DNA of 52,073 bases from Bacillota bacterium (GTDB lineage Bacteria > Bacillota > Clostridia > Peptostreptococcales > Anaerovoracaceae), in the NCBI GenBank assembly GCA_017472365.1, contig JAFUQN010000150.1, positions 1-52,073 of the forward strand. Direction: 5' to 3'. Below are positions 44,293 through 52,073 of this stretch, one piece after another. Position 1 is the stretch's first letter, and the number at the start of each line of letters is the position of its first letter. Under the pieces are notes generated by a model that was not told where the DNA came from, did no database searches, and worked only from the letters and a program-made list of their open reading frames with translations. The position numbers and the translations under genes were made by a program.

Positions 44293-46593
44293 TTACTTCA
44301 CAATGTTCTCGCAGAGGTACAGCATCATGGTGGCAATCTGCGTTCGGATCTCCTCCAGTTGCCAGAGCATCATGTTGATCACGGCCCTGCTGAGACAGGC
44401 TACATACCTACCGCGCGGAACAAAGGTTGCCGTGACTGTGACCTTGCGTCTGGGCATCTGAAATGTATAGACACCGTTACCCTTGTCTGTCACTTCAAAC
44501 TTGTTTCCCCGCACATCTGTTACATCCAACGCTGTGAGAAGATAGCCATTCTCTGGCATCACGGTCAGGGTAACAATATCGCCAGCCTCTGCCCATTTGG
44601 GTCTTACCTCGATTTTTCCACCGGCAGTTTCCTCCGGCAGTATCACCCTGTAGGTGGGATCGCTGTCAGTATCTGGGTTGCTGGGAATCTGCGGCGGAAT
44701 GATGGGCGCAATGCAGAGGGTGTTGCTTTCCGCATTGTGAATAAGTCCCCAGCCTTCGTATCTGCCCTTCATAGGAATCAGGCTGAAAAACCCTTTTTTT
44801 GCAGCGGATACATTTTCCACAACGACTGTTCCCTCCGCAAATCCGGTCAAACCGGTTTCACAACTGAGCGTGTAACTGCCTTCGCCAAAGCTGTCACCCA
44901 ATCGAACAGTACCACCGGTATACCAACCGTTACCGGAACTATCGGTAGGGACGATGGAAAAATCCGCTTGGGTTGCACTGATCGCGGGGGCAGATGTCAG
45001 AACGACCGTCCCATCGTTGACCTCCACACCCACAGAACATTCCCCAATGGCAGTCAACGTTCCACCAGAGAGGCTAACGAAAGGCGGATCAAAGGTGTTG
45101 TAGATGGCAAGTGCGGAGGCAACGTAATCCTCCGTTCCAGTCGCACTGAGAGTACAATCCGTCACCGAACCGTCACCGGAGAAGAAGACAGCCGTAGCGT
45201 GAGGAGCCGTGGCGCTTGCACTTATCCCGGAAAGAACGCCTCCGTCCTCATCAAAACTAGCTCCATAGGCAGACCAGCCGGAAACAGCACGAAAGCTGCC
45301 GCCGGTAATGGAGATACCCGCATCATCTTCTATACCATAGGCGGAACCGTTATTGGTACACGCTGCCTCAGCGCTGAAGCTTCCGCCCATGATGGAAAGA
45401 TTCGGACATTCATTGAATATAGCATAGGCGTTGCTGTAAAGACATTCGGCGCTCGCATGAAAGCTGGCGTTGGCTGATAAAATAGCCGTCGTATTTTTGC
45501 AGGAGTCATCGAGATAGATACCGCAGGCAACACAGAGCTCGTTTTCTTCACCCTTGACCTTCGCCGAAAATGATCCGTCGGAAACAACGATGCTGTTTTT
45601 TGCAGAGATATCGCGATTCCTTGCGTACAGGCCGTAGGTTTCGCTCCTATCCCCCTCTGTGCTGACAGTAAACGAACCATCCTTGACATTGACTTTACCT
45701 TCATTAATGTAAATTCCAAATGCTTCGCTGTTCTCACCTTTCGCAGAGGCATTGAATGTGCCGTTGCAAATCGTGACTTCGCTGCTAAAGTTGCCCACTG
45801 CAGCGGCTCCTGCCCAATGCCCCAGTGCCGATGCGCTGACAGTTACATTGCCGATTTCACCAGAAGCGCCATCATTCAGGTCGATTCCACAGGCGTAGGG
45901 ACTGTCATTCTCTGTGTCTCCACTTTTGACTTCTGCGGCAGCAGTAATTGCAGCCCCGGTAACGGTGAGCCGTCCTCCATACAAGCTAACCGCAAAAACT
46001 CCAGGCTCACCACTGTCATATTCACAATGCGTAGTAATCGAGCCTCCATAGAGATTGACGTTACCGCCATTGGAATAAATGCCAAAGATATTTTCCCAAT
46101 CTGCATCTTCTCCTCTTCTGGATAACTCTACATCCCCACCGTACTGAGTATAATCTCCACCTGAACAAACCGTGATCCCTGTCACATTCCCCTCAGATGT
46201 CTCCGGGGACAGAATCAATTTCCCACTTTGCCCGGCGGAACAGTCGCAAAGAGTGAAAGAAGCACCGTTTTCCACTACAATATTTTTTACCTCCAGTACG
46301 TGACCGTTTAGGCACAGACCAACCGTACCGGAGATCGAAATGGTATCATCAATACTGATAATTACGTCATCACCTGAGGTCTGATAACAGTGGTCGGAAA
46401 GCACCGTGTCCGTCCCATCCCATGGGATCCACCCTGCATCTGTATGTAAATTTTCCGAATCACCACACTCTTTCCCATTTACAGGTTGATCTGCTTGTTG
46501 CAGTACTCCGTCTTCCACTGCCCACACCACTTCCGGCAGCAGTCCGCATATCAGGCACACACAAAGCAGAATTTTAAAAAAAGCCGTCTTCAT
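44293..46593 (-). CDS. Secreted repeat-rich surface protein with degenerate SLH tail
   Basis: This 766-residue protein has a signal peptide (MKTAFFKILLCVCLICGLL, cleavage near VWA). The body is a run of glycine- and serine-rich segments such as ITGGSFRA and VNVKDGSFTV, about every 30-50 residues, consistent with a right-handed beta helix. Residues about 650-726 form a repeat ending in MPRRKVTVTATF, like the domain before the SLH region of the giant protein. The last 40 residues hold only two SLH second halves joined directly (LSRAVINMMLWQLEE and RTQIATMMLYLCEN). ATG 46593 has AAGGAG six bases upstream. Its promoter carries the TCACTGGCTCGTCAC element, shared with the operon at 51398. Confidence 0.82.
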   Translation of the reverse strand: MKTAFFKILLCVCLICGLLPEVVWAVEDGVLQQADQPVNGKECGDSENLHTDAGWIPWDGTDTVLSDHCYQTSGDDVIISIDDTISISGTVGLCLNGHVLEVKNIVVENGASFTLCDCSAGQSGKLILSPETSEGNVTGITVCSGGDYTQYGGDVELSRRGEDADWENIFGIYSNGGNVNLYGGSITTHCEYDSGEPGVFAVSLYGGRLTVTGAAITAAAEVKSGDTENDSPYACGIDLNDGASGEIGNVTVSASALGHWAGAAAVGNFSSEVTICNGTFNASAKGENSEAFGIYINEGKVNVKDGSFTVSTEGDRSETYGLYARNRDISAKNSIVVSDGSFSAKVKGEENELCVACGIYLDDSCKNTTAILSANASFHASAECLYSNAYAIFNECPNLSIMGGSFSAEAACTNNGSAYGIEDDAGISITGGSFRAVSGWSAYGASFDEDGGVLSGISASATAPHATAVFFSGDGSVTDCTLSATGTEDYVASALAIYNTFDPPFVSLSGGTLTAIGECSVGVEVNDGTVVLTSAPAISATQADFSIVPTDSSGNGWYTGGTVRLGDSFGEGSYTLSCETGLTGFAEGTVVVENVSAAKKGFFSLIPMKGRYEGWGLIHNAESNTLCIAPIIPPQIPSNPDTDSDPTYRVILPEETAGGKIEVRPKWAEAGDIVTLTVMPENGYLLTALDVTDVRGNKFEVTDKGNGVYTFQMPRRKVTVTATFVPRGRYVACLSRAVINMMLWQLEEIRTQIATMMLYLCENIVK

Positions 46594-46645
46594 CTCTTTC
46601 TCCTTCCACATTTATGCACATAGCTATCACTGTTAATTCAACTTC

Positions 46646-46651
46646 ATTATA
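46646..46651 (-). promoter_or_regulatory. -10 box of the repeat surface protein gene
   Basis: A perfect TATAAT, 52 bases before the start codon. The -35 position (TGAAAA at 17-bp spacing) is poor, which suggests the need for an activator. Confidence 0.65.
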
Positions 46652-46679
46652 AATTGTTTCTCTGTCATTTTTCATGATT

Positions 46680-46711
46680 CCAGGAAAATGTGACGAGCCA
46701 GTGATTTTTCC
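46680..46711 (-). promoter_or_regulatory. Shared regulatory element, copy 1
   Basis: On the minus strand the core TCACTGGCTCGTCAC (46704-46690) ends 38 bases before TATAAT. Flanks GGAAAAA and ATTT are also conserved with copy 2 at 51271-51304. Inside the core the pentamer (G/A)TCAC recurs 11 bases apart, as for OmpR-family tandem half sites. It lies between the divergent surface protein and response regulator genes. Confidence 0.75.
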
Positions 46712-46761
46712 GGGCAGCACTTTATGGTATGATTAGAATAAAAATAGAAAGAGGAGGAACT

Positions 46762-47445
46762 ATGTATCGGGTACTTCTGGTGGACGATGATCCCCATATT
46801 CAGAAAACCAACGAGGCCTATCTAAACAAGCTGGGCTATCATGTCAGCAAAGCAGATAACGGCAGCGATGCTTTGAAAGCGGTATCTTCCGCTGCCTTCG
46901 ACGCTATCGTTCTGGATGTGGATATGCCTGGAATCGATGGATTCACAATCTGCCGCCGGATACGGGAGGTAAGCGGTGTACCGATTATTTTTCTATCTGC
47001 CTACGCAAAAACAGATGACCGTATCCGTGGTTTGATTGCAGGAGGCGATGACTATCTGGGAAAACCGTATTCTCTGACTGAACTGGAACTGCGGATCCGT
47101 CTGCGAATCCGGCGCCGTCACAACATAGAGATGCGGGATGTACTATGCTTTGGCGAACTGGAAATCGATCTTGGATTGCGCGAAGTCCGGTATCAGGGTA
47201 ATATCTCTTCATTTACCGCGTTGGAGTTTGATCTATTGGCTTTTTTAGCCCAAAATCCGGGACAGGTGTTTTCCTATGAGCAGCTCTATGACCGTGTCTG
47301 GAAAGCTCCGGTAAACAAAGGAGTTCATAATATGCAGGTCTGTATGGCTCGTGTACGGCAAAAACTGGAACTTCTGTGTCCCGGCATCCATTATATCGAA
47401 ACCGTGAGAAGGAAAGGTTATCGCTTCCGGCAGGAAGATCGGTAA
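46762..47445 (+). CDS. OmpR/PhoB-family response regulator
   Basis: This 227-residue DNA-binding regulator has a receiver domain (1-118) with acidic pocket DDD (8-10), acceptor D52 in LDVDMPG, and K102-type lysine in GKPYSL. A winged-helix output domain follows (about 130-225: FTALEFDLLAFLAQNPGQVFS, then GIHYIETVRRKGYRF). The start ATG 46762 has GAGGAGG five bases upstream. The only sensor kinase nearby is encoded at 49222 on the same strand, with an inverted surface protein gene between them. The element at 46680-46711 lies directly upstream and may be its own binding site. Confidence 0.92.
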   Translation: MYRVLLVDDDPHIQKTNEAYLNKLGYHVSKADNGSDALKAVSSAAFDAIVLDVDMPGIDGFTICRRIREVSGVPIIFLSAYAKTDDRIRGLIAGGDDYLGKPYSLTELELRIRLRIRRRHNIEMRDVLCFGELEIDLGLREVRYQGNISSFTALEFDLLAFLAQNPGQVFSYEQLYDRVWKAPVNKGVHNMQVCMARVRQKLELLCPGIHYIETVRRKGYRFRQEDR

Positions 47446-47451
47446 TAAAAA

Positions 47452-47504
47452 TGTTCCGGCTTTTGATGTATCCAGAAAACAGGTACACACCAAATGCCGG
47501 AACA
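47452..47504. terminator. Long-loop hairpin between convergent response regulator and stalk protein genes
   Basis: TGTTCCGGC and GCCGGAACA form a perfect 9-bp stem with a 35-base loop holding a second small pairing (TATCC/GGTA). No clear T run, so termination is uncertain. Confidence 0.4.
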
Positions 47505-47525
47505 GACTTCACAACACTGAAATTA

Positions 47526-49187
47526 TTATTTCTTTTTTCGGAACATACCTTTGTGCGCCACGGCAATTCCAGTCACCACACAAAGACCTAGCCCGGCAAC
47601 TGCTAACGCCACTTGGAGCGGCACTGTCAATCCGTTGTCTTCTTCCACCTGATCAAGACTCGGTTCGGGTGTCGGCTCGAGCTCCGGTTCTTCCGGCTCC
47701 GGCTCAGGAATCGGCTCGGGCTCCGGTTCTTCCAGCTCCGGCTCAGGAATCGGCTCGGGTTCTGGTTCTTCCGGCTCCGGCTCTGGTTCTTCCACCTCCG
47801 GCTCAGGCTCCGGTTCCGGCTCGGGGGTCGGTTCAGGCTCCGGTTCTTCCTGTTCTGGTTCAGGTGTTGGCTCAGGCTCCGGTTCCAGTTCGGGTATCGG
47901 CTCTTCCAGCTCCGGCTCGGGGGTCGGTTTCGGAGTCGGCTTGGGCCTTGACGGTTTCGGTCTGGGCGTCGGTTCCGGTTCAGGTTCCGGATCAGGAGTC
48001 AGTTCGGGTTCCGGTTCTTGCGGCTCCCGATCGGGAACAACGGGAGTAGTACTGCCGCCCCGGTTGCCGCCGCTGTCGTCTCCCCCTTCTTCGGGCAGTA
48101 AAAAGCTGTCGGATACCCAATACTGGCGATAGAATCTGCTTATGAAAGATGCACAAATCCGAAAATGTCGGGGCGTATCATCCGACAAATAAAATGCGCA
48201 GGTAGTCGTCTCCTCACTCTCGCGGATATGGAAATCGTCCCATCGCTTCCACGTTTCTCCACCGTCCAGAGATACTTCACCCCATATTTCAGAAGCCATG
48301 TCAGGCAGCTGCTCCACCTGCAGCTTGGCTGACGCAGCTGTTTCACCCATCCACACGGCATCTGTGACAACGATTTGTTCCGGTCTGTACCAATGTATCA
48401 CAAGTTCCAGGGGACGACTGGATACCAGTTCCGCACCATGTTCATCCAGAAAAGCACCAGTTAAAATGAGTTCTCCGCTGGACCGGCCATCATAATTGTC
48501 CAAGTCCCATTGGAGCGAGATATCCGTCCACTCCTGAACCCCCTGATTCTGCAAATAGGTTTTCAATGTCACCGGCAGCAACGCTTCTGTCAGAACAGTT
48601 CCTTCCTCCAGCCACAGATCCGATGGCTGATGATAGGCATTGTCCACCATAGGCGGCGCCCACTGTATCCAGCTATCATCCAATGGAGTATCTGTCAGCG
48701 TTATGGATCCACCCGGTTCCTGAACGATCATAAGACCCTCGCCGCTGAAATCAAAGGTTACCGTTGTTAATGTCAGATTTCCACCTGATTTCACGACGAT
48801 CAGACCATCCTCCTGAAGGATTCCACGGATCATCGGGTTTGCTTCTTTGTCACTGCCTACAGACAGGGTACCGATCGTCAGGCTTCCTCCATCTTCAATG
48901 ATGATCTGCCCGGTGAGTTCTATCGTCAGATCACCAGGGTAATACGGTTCCGATACCCCTGCGAACTCCGGGGATACAGTCGTGTATTCCAGATAATCAG
49001 AAATGGTTTGTGGATCCAGACTGACCATGTAGGCATCGTTTTCCGGTTCCTGGGAAGGCATCTCTTCAGGCACCGGCTGATCCGATGGCTGCTCTCCTTC
49101 TGTCGCAAAAGCAACAGTAGAAAACATATAACTGACCAGCAGTGCCAAAATACATATCCAAATGGAAAATACTTTTATCGTCCTCAT
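47526..49187 (-). CDS. Surface protein with Glu-Pro-rich stalk and C-terminal membrane anchor
   Basis: This 553-residue protein has a signal peptide (to about residue 28, FATEG), an ectodomain of beta-rich segments (30-365), a long Glu-Pro/Arg-Pro/Lys-Pro stalk (about 385-510) and a C-terminal hydrophobic helix with a basic tail ending RKKK. The stalk probably crosses the peptidoglycan. The tail looks like a sortase anchor, but no LPxTG-like motif was found, so it is probably a plain membrane anchor. The start ATG 49187 lies 34 bases from the kinase start on the opposite strand, so promoters must overlap coding sequence. It separates response regulator and kinase and may be their sensory partner (inference). 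Confidence 0.82.
   Translation of the reverse strand: MRTIKVFSIWICILALLVSYMFSTVAFATEGEQPSDQPVPEEMPSQEPENDAYMVSLDPQTISDYLEYTTVSPEFAGVSEPYYPGDLTIELTGQIIIEDGGSLTIGTLSVGSDKEANPMIRGILQEDGLIVVKSGGNLTLTTVTFDFSGEGLMIVQEPGGSITLTDTPLDDSWIQWAPPMVDNAYHQPSDLWLEEGTVLTEALLPVTLKTYLQNQGVQEWTDISLQWDLDNYDGRSSGELILTGAFLDEHGAELVSSRPLELVIHWYRPEQIVVTDAVWMGETAASAKLQVEQLPDMASEIWGEVSLDGGETWKRWDDFHIRESEETTTCAFYLSDDTPRHFRICASFISRFYRQYWVSDSFLLPEEGGDDSGGNRGGSTTPVVPDREPQEPEPELTPDPEPEPEPTPRPKPSRPKPTPKPTPEPELEEPIPELEPEPEPTPEPEQEEPEPEPTPEPEPEPEPEVEEPEPEPEEPEPEPIPEPELEEPEPEPIPEPEPEEPELEPTPEPSLDQVEEDNGLTVPLQVALAVAGLGLCVVTGIAVAHKGMFRKKK
47653..48037. repeat. Low-complexity Glu-Pro coding repeat
   Basis: About 380 bp of GGCTC(C/G)GGTTC-type near repeats coding alternating Glu and Pro. 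The tract opens long false reading frames on the other strand and is prone to length change by slippage. Confidence 0.9.
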
Positions 49188-49221
49188 TTTTCGATTTACC
49201 TTTCTTCGGTGAGGTGTACCT

Positions 49222-51189
49222 ATGCAAAAAGAACGCAAACAAAATCTGCTTCTCTTAGTCGTTTTTCTTCTAGTTGGAGCATTGGTCTTTACCGGTCTGT
49301 TTTACACCGATAACAAATATACCTCCGCACTGCCTGGCGGGTGGGGATACAATATGCTTCAAGCTGATCCGACACAGCCGGCGTTCCTGGTGGATGGTTG
49401 GGAATACTATCCCGGCGAGCTGGTGGAGCCGAACACTTTATCTAGCCGTAAGGAAGTGGATCATACTTATATCGGTGAATACTCCAACTTTTCCTCTCAT
49501 CTGGAAAGTCCCTATGGAGTGGCGACCTATCGTCTTATTCTGAAAAACCATGGTGTTCCCACAGAATTATCCCTTTATTTCCCTGAACTGTTATGCACCG
49601 GACGCATCTATATCAACGGTACATTGGTAGGTGAGCAGGGTTCACCGGAGCCTTACCGTCCCCATGTTGTTGATGGTATCTATTCTTTTTATGCAGAAGA
49701 GCGCACAGAGATCGTTGTACAATGCGCCAACTACTCCCATTATTATTCCGGGATGTATTATCCGCCTGCCGTGGGGACTCCTTCAGCAATCACACGAATG
49801 CTCACGGTTCGCATGATGGCCTATGGTTTTCTCTGTTTTTCGGCACTGGCAATTGCCCTTTCCAATCTGGCTCTCTGGGTCTTTATCAAAGACAAACTGA
49901 ACAAATACATGGGCTTTCTGTGCCTTTTCTTTGCTCTGCGGGTGTGTTACCCCTTCCTGCGCATTCTGGGAATCCCATCCGTTCGTCCACTCTATGCTCT
50001 GGAGGATTTTTGCGGGAATATCGTTTTATTGCTGGCAATCCTTCTTGCCGGGGAAATCAGCGGACAAGCCGCGCGAAAATGTCACCGCAAGGTGGCTGTA
50101 CCGGCCGCGGTCGGCCTTTGCGCGGCAACCATCGTATTTCCGCTTTTCATTCTACCATATGCCCCCATTTTCATCAATAGTTATGGACTTGTCCTCTTTG
50201 GCTGGAAGCTGGCTATAGGTACCTATCTCCTGTTTTTATCGGTTTCCGGCCTTGCAACAAACAGCGTATTATCCCGGTATCTACTGTGTGCTGCCGGTCT
50301 TTATGGTCTGACCATTGCCATCTCCTTACTGACAGCGAACCGCTTTGAACCTATACGGAGCGCATGGCCGGAGGAATACGGTGGATTTGCTCTGGTGGTT
50401 GGATTTTCTGCGCTGATGGTTCACAGGAATGTTCTTTTGATGACCGAAAATCAACGACTGAACCTTCATCTTCAGGAAGAAGTTGCCCGAAAAACACATT
50501 CATTGGAGACACTGCTGAACGAGCGCAAGGAGCTGCTGGCCAATCTGATCCACGATTTAAAAAACCCCCTTGCCGCGGTACGAAGCTATGCGGATCTGGT
50601 GCGGGGTGGAGGTGTATCGCTGGACGGGGAAACGACCGAATATCTGGATGCGTTGTCTGAACGTGTTGTGGCGGTAGAAGACCGGTTTGATCTGCTGCAG
50701 GGATTTTCCCGGGGTGAGCGCGGGATCTCGGCTGGACAGCTGATCTGTTTAAATGATTTTCTGCAAAGCTTTTACGAAAACAATCGTCCGGATATCGAAT
50801 TGTTCGGCCATTCGTTCCGGTTAGAATTACCACATACCCAGCTGATTGTCTCCGGCGACACCGAACGACTGCGCTCAGCACTGGAAAATCTCTGTTACAA
50901 TGCCGTTTCGTTCACTCCGGAAGATGGTGTTATTACATTGTCTCTGCGGGAACAGAATGACAAGGCAGCCATTTCGGTCGCAGATACCGGTGCCGGTATC
51001 GCTTCGGAGGATCTGTCCCGAGTATTTGACAGAGGCTTTACTCACCGGTCGGACGGAAGCGGCGAGGGACTGGGATTGTTCCTTGTACGGACAACCGCTT
51101 TGGAACATGGCGGTACAGTGGAGGTTCACTCCCAGTTAGGTAAGGGCAGCGTGTTCACCCTATGGCTTCCAACGACTCCAGACAGATAA
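49222..51189 (+). CDS. Sensor histidine kinase with 7TM-type sensor region
   Basis: This 655-residue kinase has an N-terminal helix (about 8-28) and an extracellular beta-rich domain (30-195, [21 protein letters not shown]), like 7TMR-DISM extracellular domains. About seven membrane segments follow (200-400), then a coiled coil. The phosphoacceptor is H444 in [14 protein letters not shown]. The ATP-binding domain shows [12 protein letters not shown] (N box), VADTGAGI (G1) and [11 protein letters not shown] (G2). It probably phosphorylates the regulator encoded at 46762. ATG 49222 has TGAGGTG upstream. The next genes downstream carry the conserved regulatory element. Confidence 0.9.
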   Translation: MQKERKQNLLLLVVFLLVGALVFTGLFYTDNKYTSALPGGWGYNMLQADPTQPAFLVDGWEYYPGELVEPNTLSSRKEVDHTYIGEYSNFSSHLESPYGVATYRLILKNHGVPTELSLYFPELLCTGRIYINGTLVGEQGSPEPYRPHVVDGIYSFYAEERTEIVVQCANYSHYYSGMYYPPAVGTPSAITRMLTVRMMAYGFLCFSALAIALSNLALWVFIKDKLNKYMGFLCLFFALRVCYPFLRILGIPSVRPLYALEDFCGNIVLLLAILLAGEISGQAARKCHRKVAVPAAVGLCAATIVFPLFILPYAPIFINSYGLVLFGWKLAIGTYLLFLSVSGLATNSVLSRYLLCAAGLYGLTIAISLLTANRFEPIRSAWPEEYGGFALVVGFSALMVHRNVLLMTENQRLNLHLQEEVARKTHSLETLLNERKELLANLIHDLKNPLAAVRSYADLVRGGGVSLDGETTEYLDALSERVVAVEDRFDLLQGFSRGERGISAGQLICLNDFLQSFYENNRPDIELFGHSFRLELPHTQLIVSGDTERLRSALENLCYNAVSFTPEDGVITLSLREQNDKAAISVADTGAGIASEDLSRVFDRGFTHRSDGSGEGLGLFLVRTTALEHGGTVEVHSQLGKGSVFTLWLPTTPDR

Positions 51190-51223
51190 CTGAATATACG
51201 ACTGAATTGATTTCTCTCGATAG

Positions 51224-51262
51224 GAAGCGTGCATAGAGTCCCCTATGCGCGCTTCTTTTTTT
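51224..51262 (+). terminator. Terminator after the sensor kinase gene
   Basis: GAAGCGTGCATAG and CTATGCGCGCTTC form a 13-bp stem with one G-U pair and a 6-base loop, followed by seven Ts. Confidence 0.92.
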
Positions 51263-51270
51263 GAATATTT

Positions 51271-51304
51271 AAGAAAAAGTCACTGGCTCGTCACATTTGT
51301 CAGG
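51271..51304 (+). promoter_or_regulatory. Shared regulatory element, copy 2
   Basis: The core TCACTGGCTCGTCAC (51280-51294) is identical to copy 1 and ends exactly 38 bases before a TATAAT. Three GTCA units (51279, 51290 and 51299) are spaced 11 and 9 bases apart. Confidence 0.75.
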
Positions 51305-51332
51305 TTTCGGTATTTCGTAGACGAAAGCATAT

Positions 51333-51338
51333 TATAAT
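51333..51338 (+). promoter_or_regulatory. -10 box of the small protein-lipoprotein operon
   Basis: A perfect TATAAT 60 bases before the start codon. The -35 position (GTATTT) is poor, as in the copy 1 promoter, in line with activator dependence. Confidence 0.65.
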
Positions 51339-51397
51339 GGTCAAAAGTACTCCTGAAGAATATTCAGGGCAGAAATGTTCTGGGGAGGAGGATGATT

Positions 51398-51694
51398 ATG
51401 GATCAGAGAGCAGAACCCTCATACAGTGACGCCCTTCTGATTGATCTATGTAAAATCAGCGGTCTGTCACTGACGGAGCTCCAATTTCTAGGAAAAGCAG
51501 GTCTTCTTCGTACACACCTTCGACATATTCCCGAGCAGCAATATACGGTAGAAGAGTGGAACATCGGACTGGCCGTGCTTTATGATCGAAGGATGGAGTT
51601 CACATCACTGGAAGAAATCCATCAGTGGCTGAACAGCCCATTTATGCTATCTGAGAAAGAGGTGAGCCTATGCGAAGAAACCGGATCCCTATAA
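51398..51694 (+). CDS. Small hypothetical protein upstream of a lipoprotein
   Basis: This 98-residue soluble protein is not recognised. It is helical by composition (ISGLSLTELQFLGKAGLL, TVEEWNIGLAVLYDRR, TSLEEIHQWL) with no signal peptide. ATG 51398 has AGGAGG six bases upstream; an ATG two codons earlier is too close to it. The end overlaps the following lipoprotein gene by 25 bases, so the two are translationally linked. It is the first gene behind the second copy of the conserved element. The helix pattern vaguely resembles small DNA-binding or adaptor proteins, but no HTH is convincing. Confidence 0.7.
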   Translation: MDQRAEPSYSDALLIDLCKISGLSLTELQFLGKAGLLRTHLRHIPEQQYTVEEWNIGLAVLYDRRMEFTSLEEIHQWLNSPFMLSEKEVSLCEETGSL

Positions 51695-52073
51695 CTGTTG
51701 CCGTGCTGATTCTGGCTATTCTATTGGCGTCTTGTTCCAAAGCAGAAATGTCGGAGATCACATCCATGGAACAGCTCAACGACAAAGCGTATTCCGTCGG
51801 GGTCGGAGAAGGTGCGGCCGGAATGTTTGCGGTGGAAGAACATCTTCCCGAAGCGGAAATGCTGCTCTACAGCAGCAATGTAACCGGCTATGCCGCTGTT
51901 CAACAAGGAAAGCTGGATGCCTATGCTTACGACCGCATCATGATGGAATTTGCCATCGCCGGCGGGCTGGACGATGTTCATCTCCTGGAGGGAAGTCTGG
52001 GCGAAGCCATGGACATTGCCGTGGGTATTTCTCCCAAAACAGAGATCCCTGATCTAACGGAGAAGATCAATCA
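51670..52073 (+). CDS. Substrate-binding lipoprotein, SBP_bac_3-like (3' end outside window)
   Basis: The visible 134 residues start with a lipoprotein signal peptide (MRRNRIPITVAVLILAILL) and lipobox LASC at C22. The mature part resembles the amino-acid type periplasmic-binding fold: SVGVGEGAAG near residue 42, then VQQGKLDAYAYDR, which matches the hinge segment where binding proteins read ligand, and a late SPKTEI segment. It may be a transporter component or a stand-alone sensor part of a larger protein; the end is missing. ATG 51670 has GAGGTG at a good distance and lies within the end of the upstream small gene. Confidence 0.75.
   Translation, partial: MRRNRIPITVAVLILAILLASCSKAEMSEITSMEQLNDKAYSVGVGEGAAGMFAVEEHLPEAEMLLYSSNVTGYAAVQQGKLDAYAYDRIMMEFAIAGGLDDVHLLEGSLGEAMDIAVGISPKTEIPDLTEKIN

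Noticed and set aside
44293-44415. Frameshift as the cause of the odd C-terminus of the repeat surface protein
   Set aside because: Both SLH-like helices are in the same frame as the body and no SLH residues appear in the other frames, so an in-frame loss fits better.
47613-48049. Long open frames on the plus strand rich in Arg/Leu or Ala/Pro
   Set aside because: They are mirror products of the Glu-Pro coding repeat on the minus strand and have no ribosome binding site or domain.

Overview
The window looks like chromosomal DNA of a low-to-medium GC Firmicute, most likely a member of the Clostridia. This rests on strong AGGAGG-type ribosome binding sites, sigma-A promoters with TATAAT and extended TGn -10 boxes, Rho-independent terminators with long T runs, and a gene set with RicT/YaaT, RqcP, YitT, a Clostridia-style citrate synthase and SLH-domain surface proteins. 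No rRNA, tRNA, CRISPR array, transposase or phage gene was seen. The genus cannot be named from the sequence alone.

Region 1 (1-4030, leftward) is a housekeeping operon from one strong promoter: small membrane protein, tmk, holB, ricT, a TrmN6-like methyltransferase and a zinc alcohol dehydrogenase cut by the window edge. Region 2 (4086-8413, leftward) is a type IV restriction operon, mcrB-mcrC, with three small genes behind it (DUF1653, DUF1810, unknown), closed by a terminator. A divergent ogt repair gene follows. Region 3 (9090-18307, leftward) holds an alpha/beta hydrolase, a 1608-residue multidomain protein (HD, helical repeats, NMN-adenylyltransferase-like, GNAT-like, phosphoribosyltransferase-like), an LDH/MDH-like protein, a flavodoxin-fold protein and mutY, tightly packed. 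A small XRE regulator reads away from it. Region 4 (18920-21607) carries nicotinate phosphoribosyltransferase and a YitT membrane protein.

Region 5 (21635-31918) is a 2896-residue secreted SLH protein, divergent from a membrane-embedded LuxR-type regulator. Their 340-bp intergenic region holds three 12-bp tandem repeats and several dyads. Region 6 (31922-44108) carries uvrB-uvrA, a membrane XRE regulator with a dyad on its own promoter, an HD-GYP response regulator, citrate synthase, a radical SAM protein with an unusually symmetric promoter, rqcP, and an AAA/DUF4143 ATPase of more AT-rich composition.

Region 7 (44228-52073) looks like an envelope-sensing module: a secreted repeat protein with a collapsed SLH tail, an OmpR-type response regulator, an inverted Glu-Pro-stalk surface protein, a 7TM-type sensor histidine kinase, a small unknown protein and a substrate-binding lipoprotein cut by the window end. 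An identical 15-bp element (TCACTGGCTCGTCAC) lies exactly 38 bp upstream of a TATAAT box in front of both the first surface protein gene (leftward) and the small protein-lipoprotein operon (rightward). The simplest reading is one regulon of the two-component system encoded between them. This is the strongest new regulatory signal in the window.
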